Source: Nematopogon swammerdamellus (Eukaryota > Arthropoda > Insecta > Lepidoptera > Adelidae). From it: DNA of 64,000 nt. A model generated the notes under the pieces. The model was not told the origin of the DNA and ran no database searches. It worked only from the letters and a program-made list of their open reading frames with translations. The stretch covers positions 1,960,754 to 2,024,753 of the forward strand of contig OX336343.1 of NCBI GenBank assembly GCA_946902875.1. The letters run 5' to 3'. Below, in pieces: positions 43,106 through 54,294 of the stretch; the stretch's first letter is position 1; each line of letters starts with the position of its first letter. A program made the position numbers and the translations under genes.

Positions 43106-45277
43106 ATGGAACCGCTGCTAGATATAATTCCTTTATTGATAGAAACACCTTTCCTGTCGCGCCCAGAAGCCGAAAAATCTGATATAGTCCAAACGTGTCG
43201 TCGCCCGTGTCCAGTATTAAATAATTTAAACACACCTCGCAAAAAAAACACAACTAAAACTTTCGTTCGAGCGTTTAAAACCACTTGGTACGACCGTTAC
43301 AAATGGCTCTGTGGCAGTGTATATCTTCAAAAATTATATTGTTGGCCATGTGTTCTCTTGAGCCCAAATAAAACTGTATTCTCTTATAACGGATATTCTG
43401 ACTTACACAACTTGTCAACCAGGTGTAAAATACACGACGAATCGCAAGATCATGTTGAAAATTTCAAAGCACTAGAAATGTTAGAAGGACCTGTCTCGAT
43501 CTTATATGCACTCCACGATCACGGCCTTGTAACCACAGCTCAATATAATGAACACGTAAAAAATAATCGAGAACTAATGGTGCATTTAATTGATACAGTA
43601 ATATTTTTAGCCTGCCAAGAACTTTCCTTCCGTGGTCACAATGAAACAGACGAGTCCGTAAATTGTGGAAGTTTCAAGGAACTGTGGGACTTAACTTTAA
43701 AACATAACCAACCTCTAGCAAATCACGCCAATAGTATATTTAACGTATTCAAAGGAAATTCTGAAGAAATTCAAATTGAATTAATTACCATAATTGCTGG
43801 CTGCCTTCGCAAAAAAATTTATGACGAAATTCGCTCTTGCTCTTATTTTTCAATTCAAGCTGACGATACAACTGACATAGCTGACAAATCTCAATGCGCC
43901 GTATCTATCCGCTATGTTTTCGATAGCGTTGTCCAGGAACGATTTTTAGGCTTTTACGATATCAGTACAGACCGCACTGCCGGCGCTTTATTTGATTTTA
44001 TCAGTGGGATACTTAATGCATTTGATTTTGTAAAAAAATTGGTCGGTCAGAGTTACGATGGCGCCAGTGTAATGGCAGGCGAGTTATCCGGTTTGCAAAG
44101 TCGTATTAAACAAATAGCTCCGAATGCTCATTTTACTCACAGTTGTGCACATAGATTGAATTTAGTCCTAGAACAGAGTACTAATTTCATAAAAGAATGC
44201 CGCATATTTTTCAGTTCATTAAACAGTATTTCTAAATTTTTCCACGAGTCGGCCAATCGAACTGAAGTACTAGACAGGTTGGTAGGCGATCGAGTACCCG
44301 CAGCAAACGAAACTCGCTGGTACACGCGTTCTAAAATCGTATCCGCTCTAGTCTCCAACTGGTCAGGCTTGCACGAAGTTTTACATGAAATAACAAACAA
44401 CCCGGTTTCAGGAAGTGACACAATAAATAAAGCTCGAGGATTCGCCACCCTTTTTGATTCTTTTGAATTCGCATTTTTGGCACTTGTCTTTGCAGAAATA
44501 TTTCAATATACAGATATTTTGCATAAAATATTACAGGATAAACAATTAGATATCTGGTTTTGCGCATCCAAAATACAAAATTTAATCGAACTAATTCAAA
44601 GTTTCAGAACTGACCTAAAAGCTGAAGAATTGTTTAATGTCGCGGAAGGAAAAACCGGTTTACCAACAGGCAGGCGGTTGCAAAGTATTACTCGCGAAGA
44701 AATACTAATACAATATAAAAAAATGTACTTCGAAATAATCGATAATGTATTACTCCAATTAAATTGCAGATTTTCCGATTTCACTTCAAACACTTTTTTT
44801 GAATTGGTAGATAACTCAAAATATAAAAATTACAAAAGAAATTTTCCGGAAGATCCATTTAGCTCTTTAAAAAATAAATATAACCCTTTCTTTAATTTCG
44901 AAAAATTAAAATCGGAACTCCTCGTAATTTATCGTGACAGTGACTACTATTCGTTATCCCCTAGTAAAACGTTAAATTTCATAAATACCAATAACTTGAA
45001 CGAAGTGTTCACTGAATTTTATAAATTATTAAATTTAATTCTCACTTTGCCCATGACGAGCGTTTCTGTAGACAGTCACTTTTCGTGCTTAAAACGTATA
45101 AAAACATATTTGCGAAATTCTATAGGACATAATATACTTAATGATCTTGCATTGTTATCAATAGAAAAAGAATTACTCCGAAAATCAACTAAATCCAGCC
45201 CAGACTTTCATAACCAAGTAATAGATATATTTGCTGAAAAAAGAGACCGCAATATAGACTTAAAATCCAAAATTTAA
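43106..45277 (+). CDS. Intact hAT transposase-like protein (ZMYM/TTF type)
   Basis: 723 codons without a break, starting in an AAAATGG context and followed by AATAAA at 45308. N-terminal TTF-like block (YKWLCGSVYLQKLYCWPCVL, then SRCKIHDESQDHVENF-type residues). RNase-H-fold hAT core: QADDTTDIADKS (D near residue 252), GQSYDGASVMAG (D near 318), HSCAHRLNLVLEQ, and the RW motif in ETRWYTRSK. C-terminal dimerisation block LPMTSVSVDSHFSCLKRIKT. In most relatives this block reads S-V-E-R; here Asp656 stands where the catalytic Glu is expected. Codon use is AT-rich compared with PIGQ and nudE, as for a TE. I found no TIR or TSD around it, so it could be an element with decayed ends or a domesticated gene. 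Confidence 0.85.
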   Translation: MEPLLDIIPLLIETPFLSRPEAEKSDIVQTCRRPCPVLNNLNTPRKKNTTKTFVRAFKTTWYDRYKWLCGSVYLQKLYCWPCVLLSPNKTVFSYNGYSDLHNLSTRCKIHDESQDHVENFKALEMLEGPVSILYALHDHGLVTTAQYNEHVKNNRELMVHLIDTVIFLACQELSFRGHNETDESVNCGSFKELWDLTLKHNQPLANHANSIFNVFKGNSEEIQIELITIIAGCLRKKIYDEIRSCSYFSIQADDTTDIADKSQCAVSIRYVFDSVVQERFLGFYDISTDRTAGALFDFISGILNAFDFVKKLVGQSYDGASVMAGELSGLQSRIKQIAPNAHFTHSCAHRLNLVLEQSTNFIKECRIFFSSLNSISKFFHESANRTEVLDRLVGDRVPAANETRWYTRSKIVSALVSNWSGLHEVLHEITNNPVSGSDTINKARGFATLFDSFEFAFLALVFAEIFQYTDILHKILQDKQLDIWFCASKIQNLIELIQSFRTDLKAEELFNVAEGKTGLPTGRRLQSITREEILIQYKKMYFEIIDNVLLQLNCRFSDFTSNTFFELVDNSKYKNYKRNFPEDPFSSLKNKYNPFFNFEKLKSELLVIYRDSDYYSLSPSKTLNFINTNNLNEVFTEFYKLLNLILTLPMTSVSVDSHFSCLKRIKTYLRNSIGHNILNDLALLSIEKELLRKSTKSSPDFHNQVIDIFAEKRDRNIDLKSKI

Positions 45278-46000
45278 AATTTTCCTCAAATGTAAATTGA
45301 ATCAGAAAATAAATAATTTATTTTATAATTTTTATTAAAATATTTCATACATAAATACTATGATATGCATTCATGTAATATAAGTAGGTATAATATAACC
45401 TCGATGATGAATATTTATGTATTTTCTTGGTGTTGGTTGATATGCAATATCGATGAAAATGAAATATCTGAGAGGTTTACATAAATATAAATATTGTTTT
45501 CAAATTTAAATTTTCCTACCCATATATTTTGTAAATTGTAGTACAATAGCTATTTATTGATAAGTTTGAATTAAGTTTTATTAGTTAGTATTTCCATGTT
45601 ATAATCTGTCTTATCCACATTAATTAACGCAATCAACATGAATGTTTATTTGTTTCTAGATTTTGGGCATGTCCTGTCCTCGGAATAAAAACTGAAATAC
45701 AACATTAATAAAATAATATAATATTATGTACTTAGATGGATTTTTAGTCGCCTCACGAAAAAACCGGATAATTGCAAACTCGCGCACCGAGGGTTCCGTA
45801 CCGCCATGTCATGGTCAGCGCCACCCACGCCATCTATGGCGTGTTTATGAAATGCTTCATATTAGTTCAAATTCATGATTAGTTAAAATGCTTCATACTC
45901 TTTTCGGTAGATGGCGCCGCGCGCGTACACTTTTTAGTTTCTTCTATGGGAACCCCTAAATTTTTTACTTTTTCTTATTTTTATTATTTATTGTCGTATT
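45278..46000. other. 3' flank of the hAT ORF and a family C repeat
   Basis: 45278-45765 is AT-rich with no recognised ends of the hAT element. 45768-46000 is a reverse family C copy (gcgcaccgagggttccgtac). Confidence 0.45.
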
Positions 46001-46355
46001 TCGTCTAGAAATTAAATTCAGGATTCATTTTGTAAAAAACAACATTCGAGAAAATATGAAAAAATTTGTTGTTTTATTTTTCTCTCCGGAAATATCGACT
46101 TAAGTGAAAAACGTGTAAGAATAAAAGTGTCTTATATTTCGTTTAGAAATAAGAACCCGCCAAAAAAACATCAGCAATCGAGAACACTTTGGAAAAAAAT
46201 AATTTTAGATTTTTTTCTCCGGAAATATTGATTTTATTGAAAAACGTGCAAGAATAAAAGTACCCTATATTTTGTCTAGAAATAAGATTCAGGCGAAAAA
46301 ACAGACATTCGAGAAAATATGAAATAAATTTTCCCGGGATTCAGAAGGCATATCC
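46000..46355. repeat. Tandem repeat of about 134 bp, 2.6 copies
   Basis: tctccggaaatat is followed in each unit by gaaaaacgtg-aagaataaaa and then a tagaaataaga block. Units begin near 46083 and 46217, with a partial unit before. Confidence 0.65.
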
Positions 46356-47434
46356 ATGCTAAGATAACGGTCACCAAATCCCGGGAATTGCACTACCTAC
46401 GCCGATCCCTATACATAACATAACGAATACGCGTGGGGTAGGTAGCTACCTACCTACGTAACTTCGGACATTATCTGTGCTACGCACGGCGGTCATTGAA
46501 CTACGACCTCGAAACAGATTTAACGCGCATCAGCTGTTTGGAAGTCGGAGAGCGTGCGTAGGTACTTACGTATGTATGCATTCGTGGCGCGGCGCGGCGG
46601 CGGCACCAAGTGCTCCATACATAACCCAACGCGTGTTCGTTATGAATTCAAACTTTAATAAACTTTCACAATTATTATCTCGGTAATTATTAGAAATAGA
46701 AACATAGTTTCTTAGCAAAAGGTGTTTAATATGTAAAAGCGAGTTTTTTTTTTTATATTTAATAAAATATCAAATATTAACCCCCTTTTTTATAATTTTA
46801 ATATGATCTATTTCCGATACAGATATTCCCTTTACTTTACTCAGTTAACAAAAAAAGACCTTATATATTTCATTATAAAAATTTGAAAATATAGCAATTT
46901 TAGGCCTAACTTTCATATTTTTTATTCAGAAAACTATGAAAAAAATTATTAAAATTAAGACATAGGGACATCCAGTAGGCTTTTGTTGATAGAGAAAAAT
47001 ATAATATATCACTTGAATTGACGAAGAATAAAGAGATGAAAAAAGACTTCGCCTGAATGATTCACAAATATTTTGTAGGCAGTTTGATTCTGAGCTGTAG
47101 TAGGAAATTCGAAATTTGAAAACGGTTCGCAGTACACGATGCTCTTAAAGACATATCATGCTACGAATGCTCCTCACTTGCGTATTTGCGGACATGAGAC
47201 ATAAAGTGAGCCATACAAAACAAGCATTAGTCATTGTGAGCCCAGCTCATAAGCTGATTTGGTCGGTGACATGTTTTTTCGAGAGGAATGTATGAGAAAG
47301 GCTCATTCTAGTACTTTATAGATCAGTGATTTTTTACATAATTAAACATAATATATTTTTTTCTTATTCTAATAGCCCCAAACACACTCAGTCTTCTCAG
47401 GAGATTCTTCGTGAAAAGTTAATATTCAAAACAA
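46356..47434. other. Intergenic, nothing recognised
   Basis: Mostly AT-rich. 46440-46640 is GC-richer. No supportable gene. Confidence 0.4.
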
Positions 47435-48928
47435 TTAGAAAATTGTGTCCAGCCATCTGTGCAGGTACTGGACTATTTCCACTCGGGCTTCCTTCAACGA
47501 CTCCGGATCTTCGTCTCTCGACGGGTACATGTTGGCGCAATGGGCCGTTCCATCTATGTATATGGCCGGCGCTCCGTCGTCCACGGTCTTGGTAATGCCC
47601 AGCGCGTGCCAGGGGTCCACGCTGCCGTGGACGAACACCACGCGATCCACCGATATGTCCAGAGCGCCGTAAGCGTTGTTCGTGTTGGCTATTGCGTTCT
47701 CGATGAAGTCGCGGTCGAATTTTGCACCGTATATATCTTGACACTGCTGCGTGAAGAAATCTACTGTAAAGTCATTTCCAAATATCTCGGGTTCTCCCGA
47801 AGAAGTCTGATAAAAACCGAATTCGGTGCACGTTTGATACGTCCACTGGCGCGCCCCTCCCTTCACGTCGTCGTCCGACCAGGAATCTTTGCGTAGACTA
47901 TCAATCATATTATTGTAGTCGAAATCTAGGCAGGTCTCGTTCGATTTATCCAGCACAATTGAGTTGAATATAGCGAGACGCTCGTACTCGGGACTGACGC
48001 CCGCCTCGGTGAGAATGTCGCAGACAGAGTTTATCGTGACGTTGCGGTACTCCTCCTTTGCCCCGATCCTGTTGTCCTCGTTGTACTGTACTACGTCCGC
48101 GAAATCATCCGCCAGCGAGCTGTAGAAATTCCTCACGTCGTTCGCGGAAGCTTCGCGCAGCCCTTTACAGAGTCTAAATTTTGCCTCGAGAATTTCTGGT
48201 TCATTGTCAAACATGCTGACGACTTGTCGATGGGCCGCCTTCACGCTGTCGACGCAGGCGCGCCCTCCCGTCTTGGCTGTGAGCGCGTCGACAACCACAT
48301 CGTAATACTCCGCAAAGTTCAGTTTAGCCAGCAGCGGGCCGCTTGTCGAGACGGACGCGTGGATCAAATGAGGATACTTGAGTCGCAGCCACGCGGACAG
48401 CGAGCCGGGATAGGAACCGCCGAATGCGATCCATTTTACGTTCTCGTCGAATCGGTAATGATCGTTCATCGCACCGACAAAGCTAGCGAGATCGGCCAAC
48501 GCCTGCTGGGACGATAGGTACTGCAAATTCTTCACGCTGACATCTTCGGTAGGGTGACTCTCGCCGTAGAATCTGTGTTCAAGGTTCAGGCATAGCGCTT
48601 TGAATTGTTGCGCGTACTCAATCCATGCACCGGCGACCATCCAGCGCGGATCCGCTTCGCCCTCGCCTCCGATCATGAGGAATACGGGGCCGGGATGCTT
48701 CGGGTCGAAGAATGTGTCGTTGACGAAGTACCTCTGCTTCCAAGTGCGTTGGTCGGTGGCGGTGAAATGGTCCAGGCGTTGAGTGAACCATTGCGCTGCG
48801 GGAAGGTTCTGTATTTCGGTCCGAGGCGCTCCGAGGTTGCCGTGCCGGCCCCGGCCCAAGCGGAAGCGTGCGGCGAGCGTTGGAGACAACGCCACCGCTA
48901 ACAGAAGAACTGATGCGAGGGTACGCAT
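47435..48928 (-). CDS. Secreted S28-family serine peptidase (K12H4.7/PRSS16-like)
   Basis: 497 residues, one uninterrupted exon. The first 20 residues (MRTLASVLLLAVALSPTLAA) form a signal peptide, so it is secreted or lysosomal. The S28 family (prolyl carboxypeptidase, DPP7, PRSS16) removes residues next to proline. Visible: WFTQRLDHF and RYFVNDTFF at the start of the mature domain, GGEGEADPRW, EHRFYGES, the nucleophile elbow GGSYPGSLSAW (Ser172), VHGSVDPWH (Asp438) and GTAHCANMYP (His463). The triad is complete. The length is normal for the family. Codon use is GC-rich, like host genes. The lack of introns could mean a retrocopy, but I see no TSD or poly-A. Two adjacent GATA motifs lie about 175 bp upstream. 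Gut expression is an inference. Confidence 0.93.
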   Translation of the reverse strand: MRTLASVLLLAVALSPTLAARFRLGRGRHGNLGAPRTEIQNLPAAQWFTQRLDHFTATDQRTWKQRYFVNDTFFDPKHPGPVFLMIGGEGEADPRWMVAGAWIEYAQQFKALCLNLEHRFYGESHPTEDVSVKNLQYLSSQQALADLASFVGAMNDHYRFDENVKWIAFGGSYPGSLSAWLRLKYPHLIHASVSTSGPLLAKLNFAEYYDVVVDALTAKTGGRACVDSVKAAHRQVVSMFDNEPEILEAKFRLCKGLREASANDVRNFYSSLADDFADVVQYNEDNRIGAKEEYRNVTINSVCDILTEAGVSPEYERLAIFNSIVLDKSNETCLDFDYNNMIDSLRKDSWSDDDVKGGARQWTYQTCTEFGFYQTSSGEPEIFGNDFTVDFFTQQCQDIYGAKFDRDFIENAIANTNNAYGALDISVDRVVFVHGSVDPWHALGITKTVDDGAPAIYIDGTAHCANMYPSRDEDPESLKEARVEIVQYLHRWLDTIF

Positions 48929-49100
48929 TCTTGTATGTATTATAAATGTAATGAATGACTAATGACCGGCAAGTTAGGTAGCGCCTTCCCAACTAACCGC
49001 TTCTACTGCAAAACGGTTCTTACATTTAGATAAACAAACTGATTAGGTATAATATCACAAGAAGGTCACAGGTCACCGCCCGTCACTCGGGTGTTCCGTT

Positions 49101-49110
49101 TATCTTATCG
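49101..49110 (-). promoter_or_regulatory. Paired GATA motifs upstream of the peptidase gene
   Basis: On the gene's strand the sequence reads CGATAAGATA, two overlapping GATA sites about 175 bp before the ATG. GATA factors drive many insect midgut peptidase genes, but function here is only inferred. Confidence 0.35.
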
Positions 49111-49276
49111 CAGTTAAATTTATATATTCGTTAGTTTTGATAGATCGTTCACAGTTATTTTACCTCTGACATGTGTCACTTTATTCTCCCGCTAGGTTGG
49201 CATTGCATGCTAAATCATGAAAAATGTTACCTGCTATGTATAGTATATTTCCCTAGTAGTGGAAAATTAAATTATA

Positions 49277-49755
49277 TGAGGAGCAACAGATCAAACAGTC
49301 TTTTGTGCATTTATTTAAAAAAAATCGGCAAAACTTTATTTTGGTAGAGCTCAATAGCTCCTTTATGTGTGTTTTTACAGAATTCACGTCAAAAAATATT
49401 TAGTATCATTAAAAAAATATTGAATGTTGGCGACCGCGTCAAATCGTATTTTGTTCCTAAGTTTTGAGGTTAAGATGGCGGCATGAGCACCTACGTTTGG
49501 GTATCCTGCTCTTATGGAATGGATCAAAGATCGCATCAAAGAGTATTATGTTTGAAATTATAATTAAAGAAACACTGATTTATGAAATAAAGGGTATATT
49601 GTGTTATTTTATCATCATAATCTACTCGCTAAAACAAATATATTAGCAAAAGAAATCATCTTTCTATGATTTTTAGTTCTCAAGACACATGTTTTTTGCT
49701 AATTTCTCGAAACTAGGATCACGACACAAAATACTGTTTGATCAGTTGCTCCTCA
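49277..49755. mobile_element. TA-flanked MITE (mariner-like)
   Basis: Ends TGAGGAGCAACAGATCAAAC and, in reverse, TGAGGAGCAACTGATCAAAC, each flanked by TA. Inversion extends to cttttgtgc/tattttgtg. 479 bp, no ORF. Confidence 0.8.
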
Positions 49756-49799
49756 TATATAATGTGCCTCTATATTAGGGTCAAATATTTTAGGAGAGT

Positions 49800-50614
49800 T
49801 AAAAACACCAAAGTGTGACAGTGACGCAGATGACAGCACAGGGCAAGAAGGTTATGTCAAGGACTGGAAGAGCAGAGATGCACAGCCCAGCAAGGCGCAA
49901 CGGTCTGTTGTAGAAAGGGTGGATAAGGTTCTTGAAAAAGTTGCCACTTGGGACAACGAGAACCTTGTTGCCTTCAACGTTCGCAAGACGCAATGCTGTG
50001 TATTCTCTGCTAAGGTCGACCCCTTCCCTTTCCTTGCGAATTTCTAAGGTAGTTTCGTTCCTGTCTCGGAGCACCTAGACCTACTGGGGTGCAAAATGTT
50101 CAAGGCCAAAACCGCATAAAAAAACTGGGGATCCTATACCGAAATATGAGGTTCTTCTCACCGGCATGGCACAACTACTTATGTTGTACTGTATGTGATG
50201 GAATACTGTAGCCACATTTGGGAAGGCAGCCCCCAGTATCAGTATCTGTTGGCGTCCTTGGATTCAATACAGCGCAGAGCCGTCCGTCTGGTGGAAGACC
50301 CGAAACTGACTGATGATCTGGAGTCTCTTAGTCACAGACGATTTGTAGGGTCACTCAGTCTGTTCTACAGGTACTATCATGGACGCTGCTCGGAGGAAAT
50401 TACTTCCCTTATTCCTTGCCATCTAACCTATCTTTGCAGCACTCGCCGCAGAGAAACTGAGCACCCTTTTGTTGTTTACATTGGGCATTTGAGAACCCAT
50501 CGGTTCTCAAAATCGTTTCTTTGTCGGACCGCTAGGGTGTGGAACGTCTCCCGGCGAGTGTGTTTCCCGAATCCTTTAAACCTGGGTGTCTTCAAACGTC
50601 GTATCAACCAGTAA
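49800..50614 (+). pseudogene. Non-LTR reverse transcriptase C-terminal remnant
   Basis: 49900-50095 reads NVRKTQCCVFSAKVDPFPF, then VPVSEHLDLLGCK with a stop between. 50195-50614 is open: YCSHIWEGSPQYQYLLASLD, FYRYYHGRCSEE, FLCRTARVWN, NLGVFKRRIN. These are typical of the last third of jockey/CR1-like polyproteins. 5'-truncated and frameshifted. Confidence 0.75.
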
Positions 50615-51062
50615 TATATAAGTAAATGGTATCAACGGGCTAGACAGCCTAGCAACAGTCCGCAAATCTGCTGGCATGGCGCCTCACTAAGCGTGGTTTC
50701 GCAAGGAGAGGGGTTTTTGACTTTGTCGACTCCCTATCCTCCTATTGGTCCCTCGACACAGCCAGCCATGTTGGTTTACATGTTAAATGTTGGTTTTAAA
50801 AAAAGTTTTACTATGCACAAACGCAGAACTGTTTGTCACTATTTACAGGGAAATCTTCTAAATCGAATATGGCGACACCGAGCTCAGGCTAGCCAACTTT
50901 ATAGCCAGAGGTAAAATAACTGTGAACGGTCTGAAGTATATTACGTTTATTATTTTTATTTTCGTCCTTCTTTCTTTTTGCGTTTTGCTGCTGCTCTATG
51001 GGTGCCAGGCCAGTGTTGCGCATTGCAGGTCGGTGGAGCAGTGTGGTGACAGCTCCTTATAT
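50615..51062. other. Intergenic with repeat H fragment
   Basis: 50840-50935 matches 18060-18140 (gagctcaggct-gccaacttt). The rest is unassigned. Confidence 0.4.
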
Positions 51063-51442
51063 GCCCGGGTGACACGAGGCCAGTTTTTCAAGCCAGGATA
51101 GTAAGCCAGTGCTAGTAGGCTAATAAAACTAGCTTCGTGTAGACATATTTAGAAGCCAGTGTCTCAATCTCTTTTTAAGATGGGGTTCTATTTTTCAAGC
51201 CAGTAGCGCCCCCCACCATCTACTTACTGTCCTTGCTTTGCGTACTAGCTTCGTGTTGACAACGAAGCCAGTAGTGCTCAAGCGAGTAGACAGGCTGTCC
51301 CAAAATTCAACGTCAAACGGGAACCAGAGAGTAGGCCAGTTTATGAGTACCCAGGAAAAAGAAAAAAAATCGGAGCCAGGATAGTACGTCGAATACTGGC
51401 TTACTATCCTGGCTTGATAAACTGGCCGCGTGTAACCCGGGC
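51063..51442. mobile_element. 380-bp TIR MITE (GCCCGGGT ends)
   Basis: GCCCGGGTGACACG-GGCCAGT at the left and its inverted partner at the right (actggccgcgtgtaacccggg). Inner arms ccaggatagtaagccagt / actggcttactatcctgg. No clear TSD. Confidence 0.75.
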
Positions 51443-51552
51443 AGGGGCCTCAAGACAAACCGACCAATCACAATCCGCCGTCAATTAGACATAGATTAAA
51501 TACCGTCCGTCTGTTCCTATCTAAAACGAGTCCTTTATCGCATTGGCTCAGT

Positions 51553-51781
51553 GGACAAACTGCACTATGCGAGTACAGAGATTATGGTGGTTAAAAAAAA
51601 AATAACCAGCTACGCGACGCGACGCATCTTCTATAATTTAACCCTAACCTAATGTTGAGGCGGCGCATGTCGTTTTTAACCCCCGACGAAAAAAAAGAAG
51701 GGGTGTTATAAGTTTGACGTGTGTGTGTGTGTGTCTGTCTGTGGCATCGTAGCTCCCAAACGGATGGACCGATTTGGATGC

Positions 51782-51822
<41 letters not shown>

Positions 51823-52532
51823 GAAACTGTCACGGTTGGCTACATCACCTACAACATCCGTGATGTCAGCCCATAACACAGGGTGAACTAGGTGCCATGT
51901 CAGTGCTTCCCTTCATTTCATGTCGGCTACACTAAACTGGACGGAAAACACGAACTATTTACATAGCCGTTTCGACCGACGTTTCGTTGAGTGCGGTGGT
52001 ACCAACCCGGCCGGGATAAACCCTACCACCTAGTAAGGTAAGAAGGCAAGTATTAGGAAGCTTGTTTAATCGGGATGGTTCTTAGCTATGTTTGTAATCA
52101 AGTAATCAAGTAATTAAGTAATAAAAAGATTAATTATCTTAAAAAGTGGACCGATTTTCATGCGGTTTTTTTAAAAAAGCTTGAAATAAAAGTTAAATTA
52201 CAAATTTAAAAAACCCCCAACCCTAAAAAACCCCGACCCTTAAAAAGCCAAAAATAATTTCCGTTTACTTACTTAAAGGAGTCGGGGGACCGCTAAGTAA
52301 ATAAAATATAAAAACTCAGAGCTGCGCGCGCGCGGGAATTTACTTAGCGGTCTCCAGACTCCTTTAAGTAAACGGAAATTATTTTTGGGTTTTTAAATTT
52401 TTATTTAACTTTTATTTGAAGCTTTTAAAAAAAAACCGCATGAAAATCGGTCCACTTTTTAAGATAATTAATTTTTTTATTACCTACTTAATTGTTAAGT
52501 TTCGTTGAAAACTCCCATAGTGCAGTTTGTCC
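51553..52532. mobile_element. MITE with nested insertions
   Basis: Outer ends GGACAAACTGCACTATGC and GGACAAACTGCACTATGGG (reverse) match the clean copy at 10662-10809. The insert (about 51676-52494) holds a family E repeat, itself split by a reverse SINE B (51781-52050) and by a palindromic MITE (52240-52395). Confidence 0.7.
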
Positions 52533-53122
52533 TCAAACTCTCCTGCGATGAAGGAATCGTCTATAACAAGGTTTCAATATATATAGGAAGTGGAAAAAGA
52601 TGGCGGACGGCGGAAGTTTGTCGCGTCGTCGTTGTAATTAAAAATATATTTTTTTGTGGTTCTCGCGGTGCGAGAATTTATACAACAGACGTTAAAAGCT
52701 ACAAAAGAAATGGCTGTATACTCTAATGAGTTTTGCCTGTTTCGGAAGGAGACGAATTAATATATAAAAAAAAAAAGTTTCAATATATTCTCTTTGTATC
52801 GGAAAATTGGCGGGAAAGCGGTAAAACTCAAATGCTTCACTGGAAAATAAAAAACGTTTATTTCGAGTCGAACAAGTCAGTCGGGTCAAGTCGGGAAGTT
52901 CGTTTGAGTTTGGTTCTCTCTCACTGATAAAGTAAAACGGAACCAGCAGAATGCAGAACGACAGCGATGGCGGGAACGGGGAGCCTGTAAAAAAAAACTA
53001 AAAAACGGCGAATGCAAGAAGTTGGAAACAATGATGCTACAGACAAATTCCAACCTTATAATAAGCCATAATACGTAAGAGCCTACCCCGAAAACACAGG
53101 AAAAACAGAGTTTGTCGTCTAT
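52533..53122. other. Intergenic, nothing recognised
   Basis: AT-rich. Short frames are not supported. Confidence 0.35.
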
Positions 53123-53625
53123 GTGAAGAGCATAAATGATGGAGAGCTGGTAGGCAACAAAAGCCCAATATACCTATCAAATACATTCCAAAAGTACAAT
53201 ATGGGAATACAGACGGAAACGTGGACCCTGACGATGGGCCTGGTCCACAAATTTAAAGTCGCTCAGCGAGCTATGGAAAGAGCAATGCTCGGCATTTCTT
53301 TGACCGATAAAATCCGTAACGTCATACGTCAAAGAACTAAGGTAGGCGACATTGCTAAGAAAATAAGCAAGCTGAAGTGGCAGTGGGCTGGGCATATCTG
53401 TCGTAGACCCGACAACCGATGGGGTAGACGGGTACTCGAATGGAGGCCACGTACAAGCAAACGTAGCGTGGGACGCCCCCCGGCTAGGTGGACAGATGAC
53501 CTAAAAAAGATAGCCGGGAGTGGATGGATGAGAAGAGCGGAAGACTGCGTGTGGTGGCGTGCCTTGGGAGAGGCCTATGTCCAGCAGTGGACCGATACAG
53601 GCTGATGATGATGAATGTGAATATG
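53123..53625 (+). pseudogene. RTE-type retrotransposon C-terminus and 3' end
   Basis: An open 160-residue frame: RAMERAMLGISLTDKIRN, TKVGDIAKKISKLKWQWAGH, then GRPPARWTDDLKKIAGSGWM and WWRALGEAYVQQWTD. This is the conserved end of lepidopteran RTE polyproteins. It is followed at once by gataca and (GATGAT), the element's 3' terminus. 5'-truncated, as usual for such insertions. Confidence 0.88.
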
Positions 53626-53639
53626 GGAATAACAGGACT

Positions 53640-54290
53640 GAGAAGAATAAACGCAAAAAAATAGCAGTTTATTTCAAACAAGCAGGTCCGGCCAACAGTT
53701 TCGTTAAAAAGGTCATTGGGCACTTAAGGCGCAAATAAGACTCAAAAGATCAATTTTAAACGAAATTATTGAGCTATTGCTAAAGGAAATAAATCTGTAA
53801 AAAACATATTATGTTATGTATTGATCTTTAACAAAGCGAAAAAAATAAAATTTTACTACTTTGGAAAGGTGTTAAATAAATCTCCAAAAAATAACGAAAA
53901 GAACGAAAATTGTACTTTCAAGTTAAATTATCTTCTTAAATTATCTCATAGAAATATAGATAATATTTTTCCCTAGAATCGTAGTGAAAAAAATCTTTTT
54001 TTCCATCTTTCCAACACGTGAAATTAAATATATAGTGTGATTTTCGCGCAAACGTTCTTCGTCTGCGCGACGTATCAGCCACCGCACGAGTAGAATGAAT
54101 CTCGCACCTATTTACATCTGCCTACGGTTCGTGTTTCAATCATCAGTGCTCGGGTAGCACGGTTTGTAGTCTTATTCTTAGTAGTAGTCTTATTTCCGCC
54201 TTAAGTATGAAAAATGTACCCACGATCTACAGAAATTAATTGATGTGTGATGTTTCGACATATATCTCTGGTTTACAAATATATGTGTCG
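53640..54290. other. Intergenic, nothing recognised
   Basis: AT-rich, no gene or known repeat seen. Confidence 0.35.
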
Positions 54291-54294
54291 CAGT

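Noticed and set aside
47397..48992. Several overlapping plus- and minus-strand frames across the peptidase
   Set aside because: Shadows of the GC-rich S28 coding sequence. They show no domain of their own.
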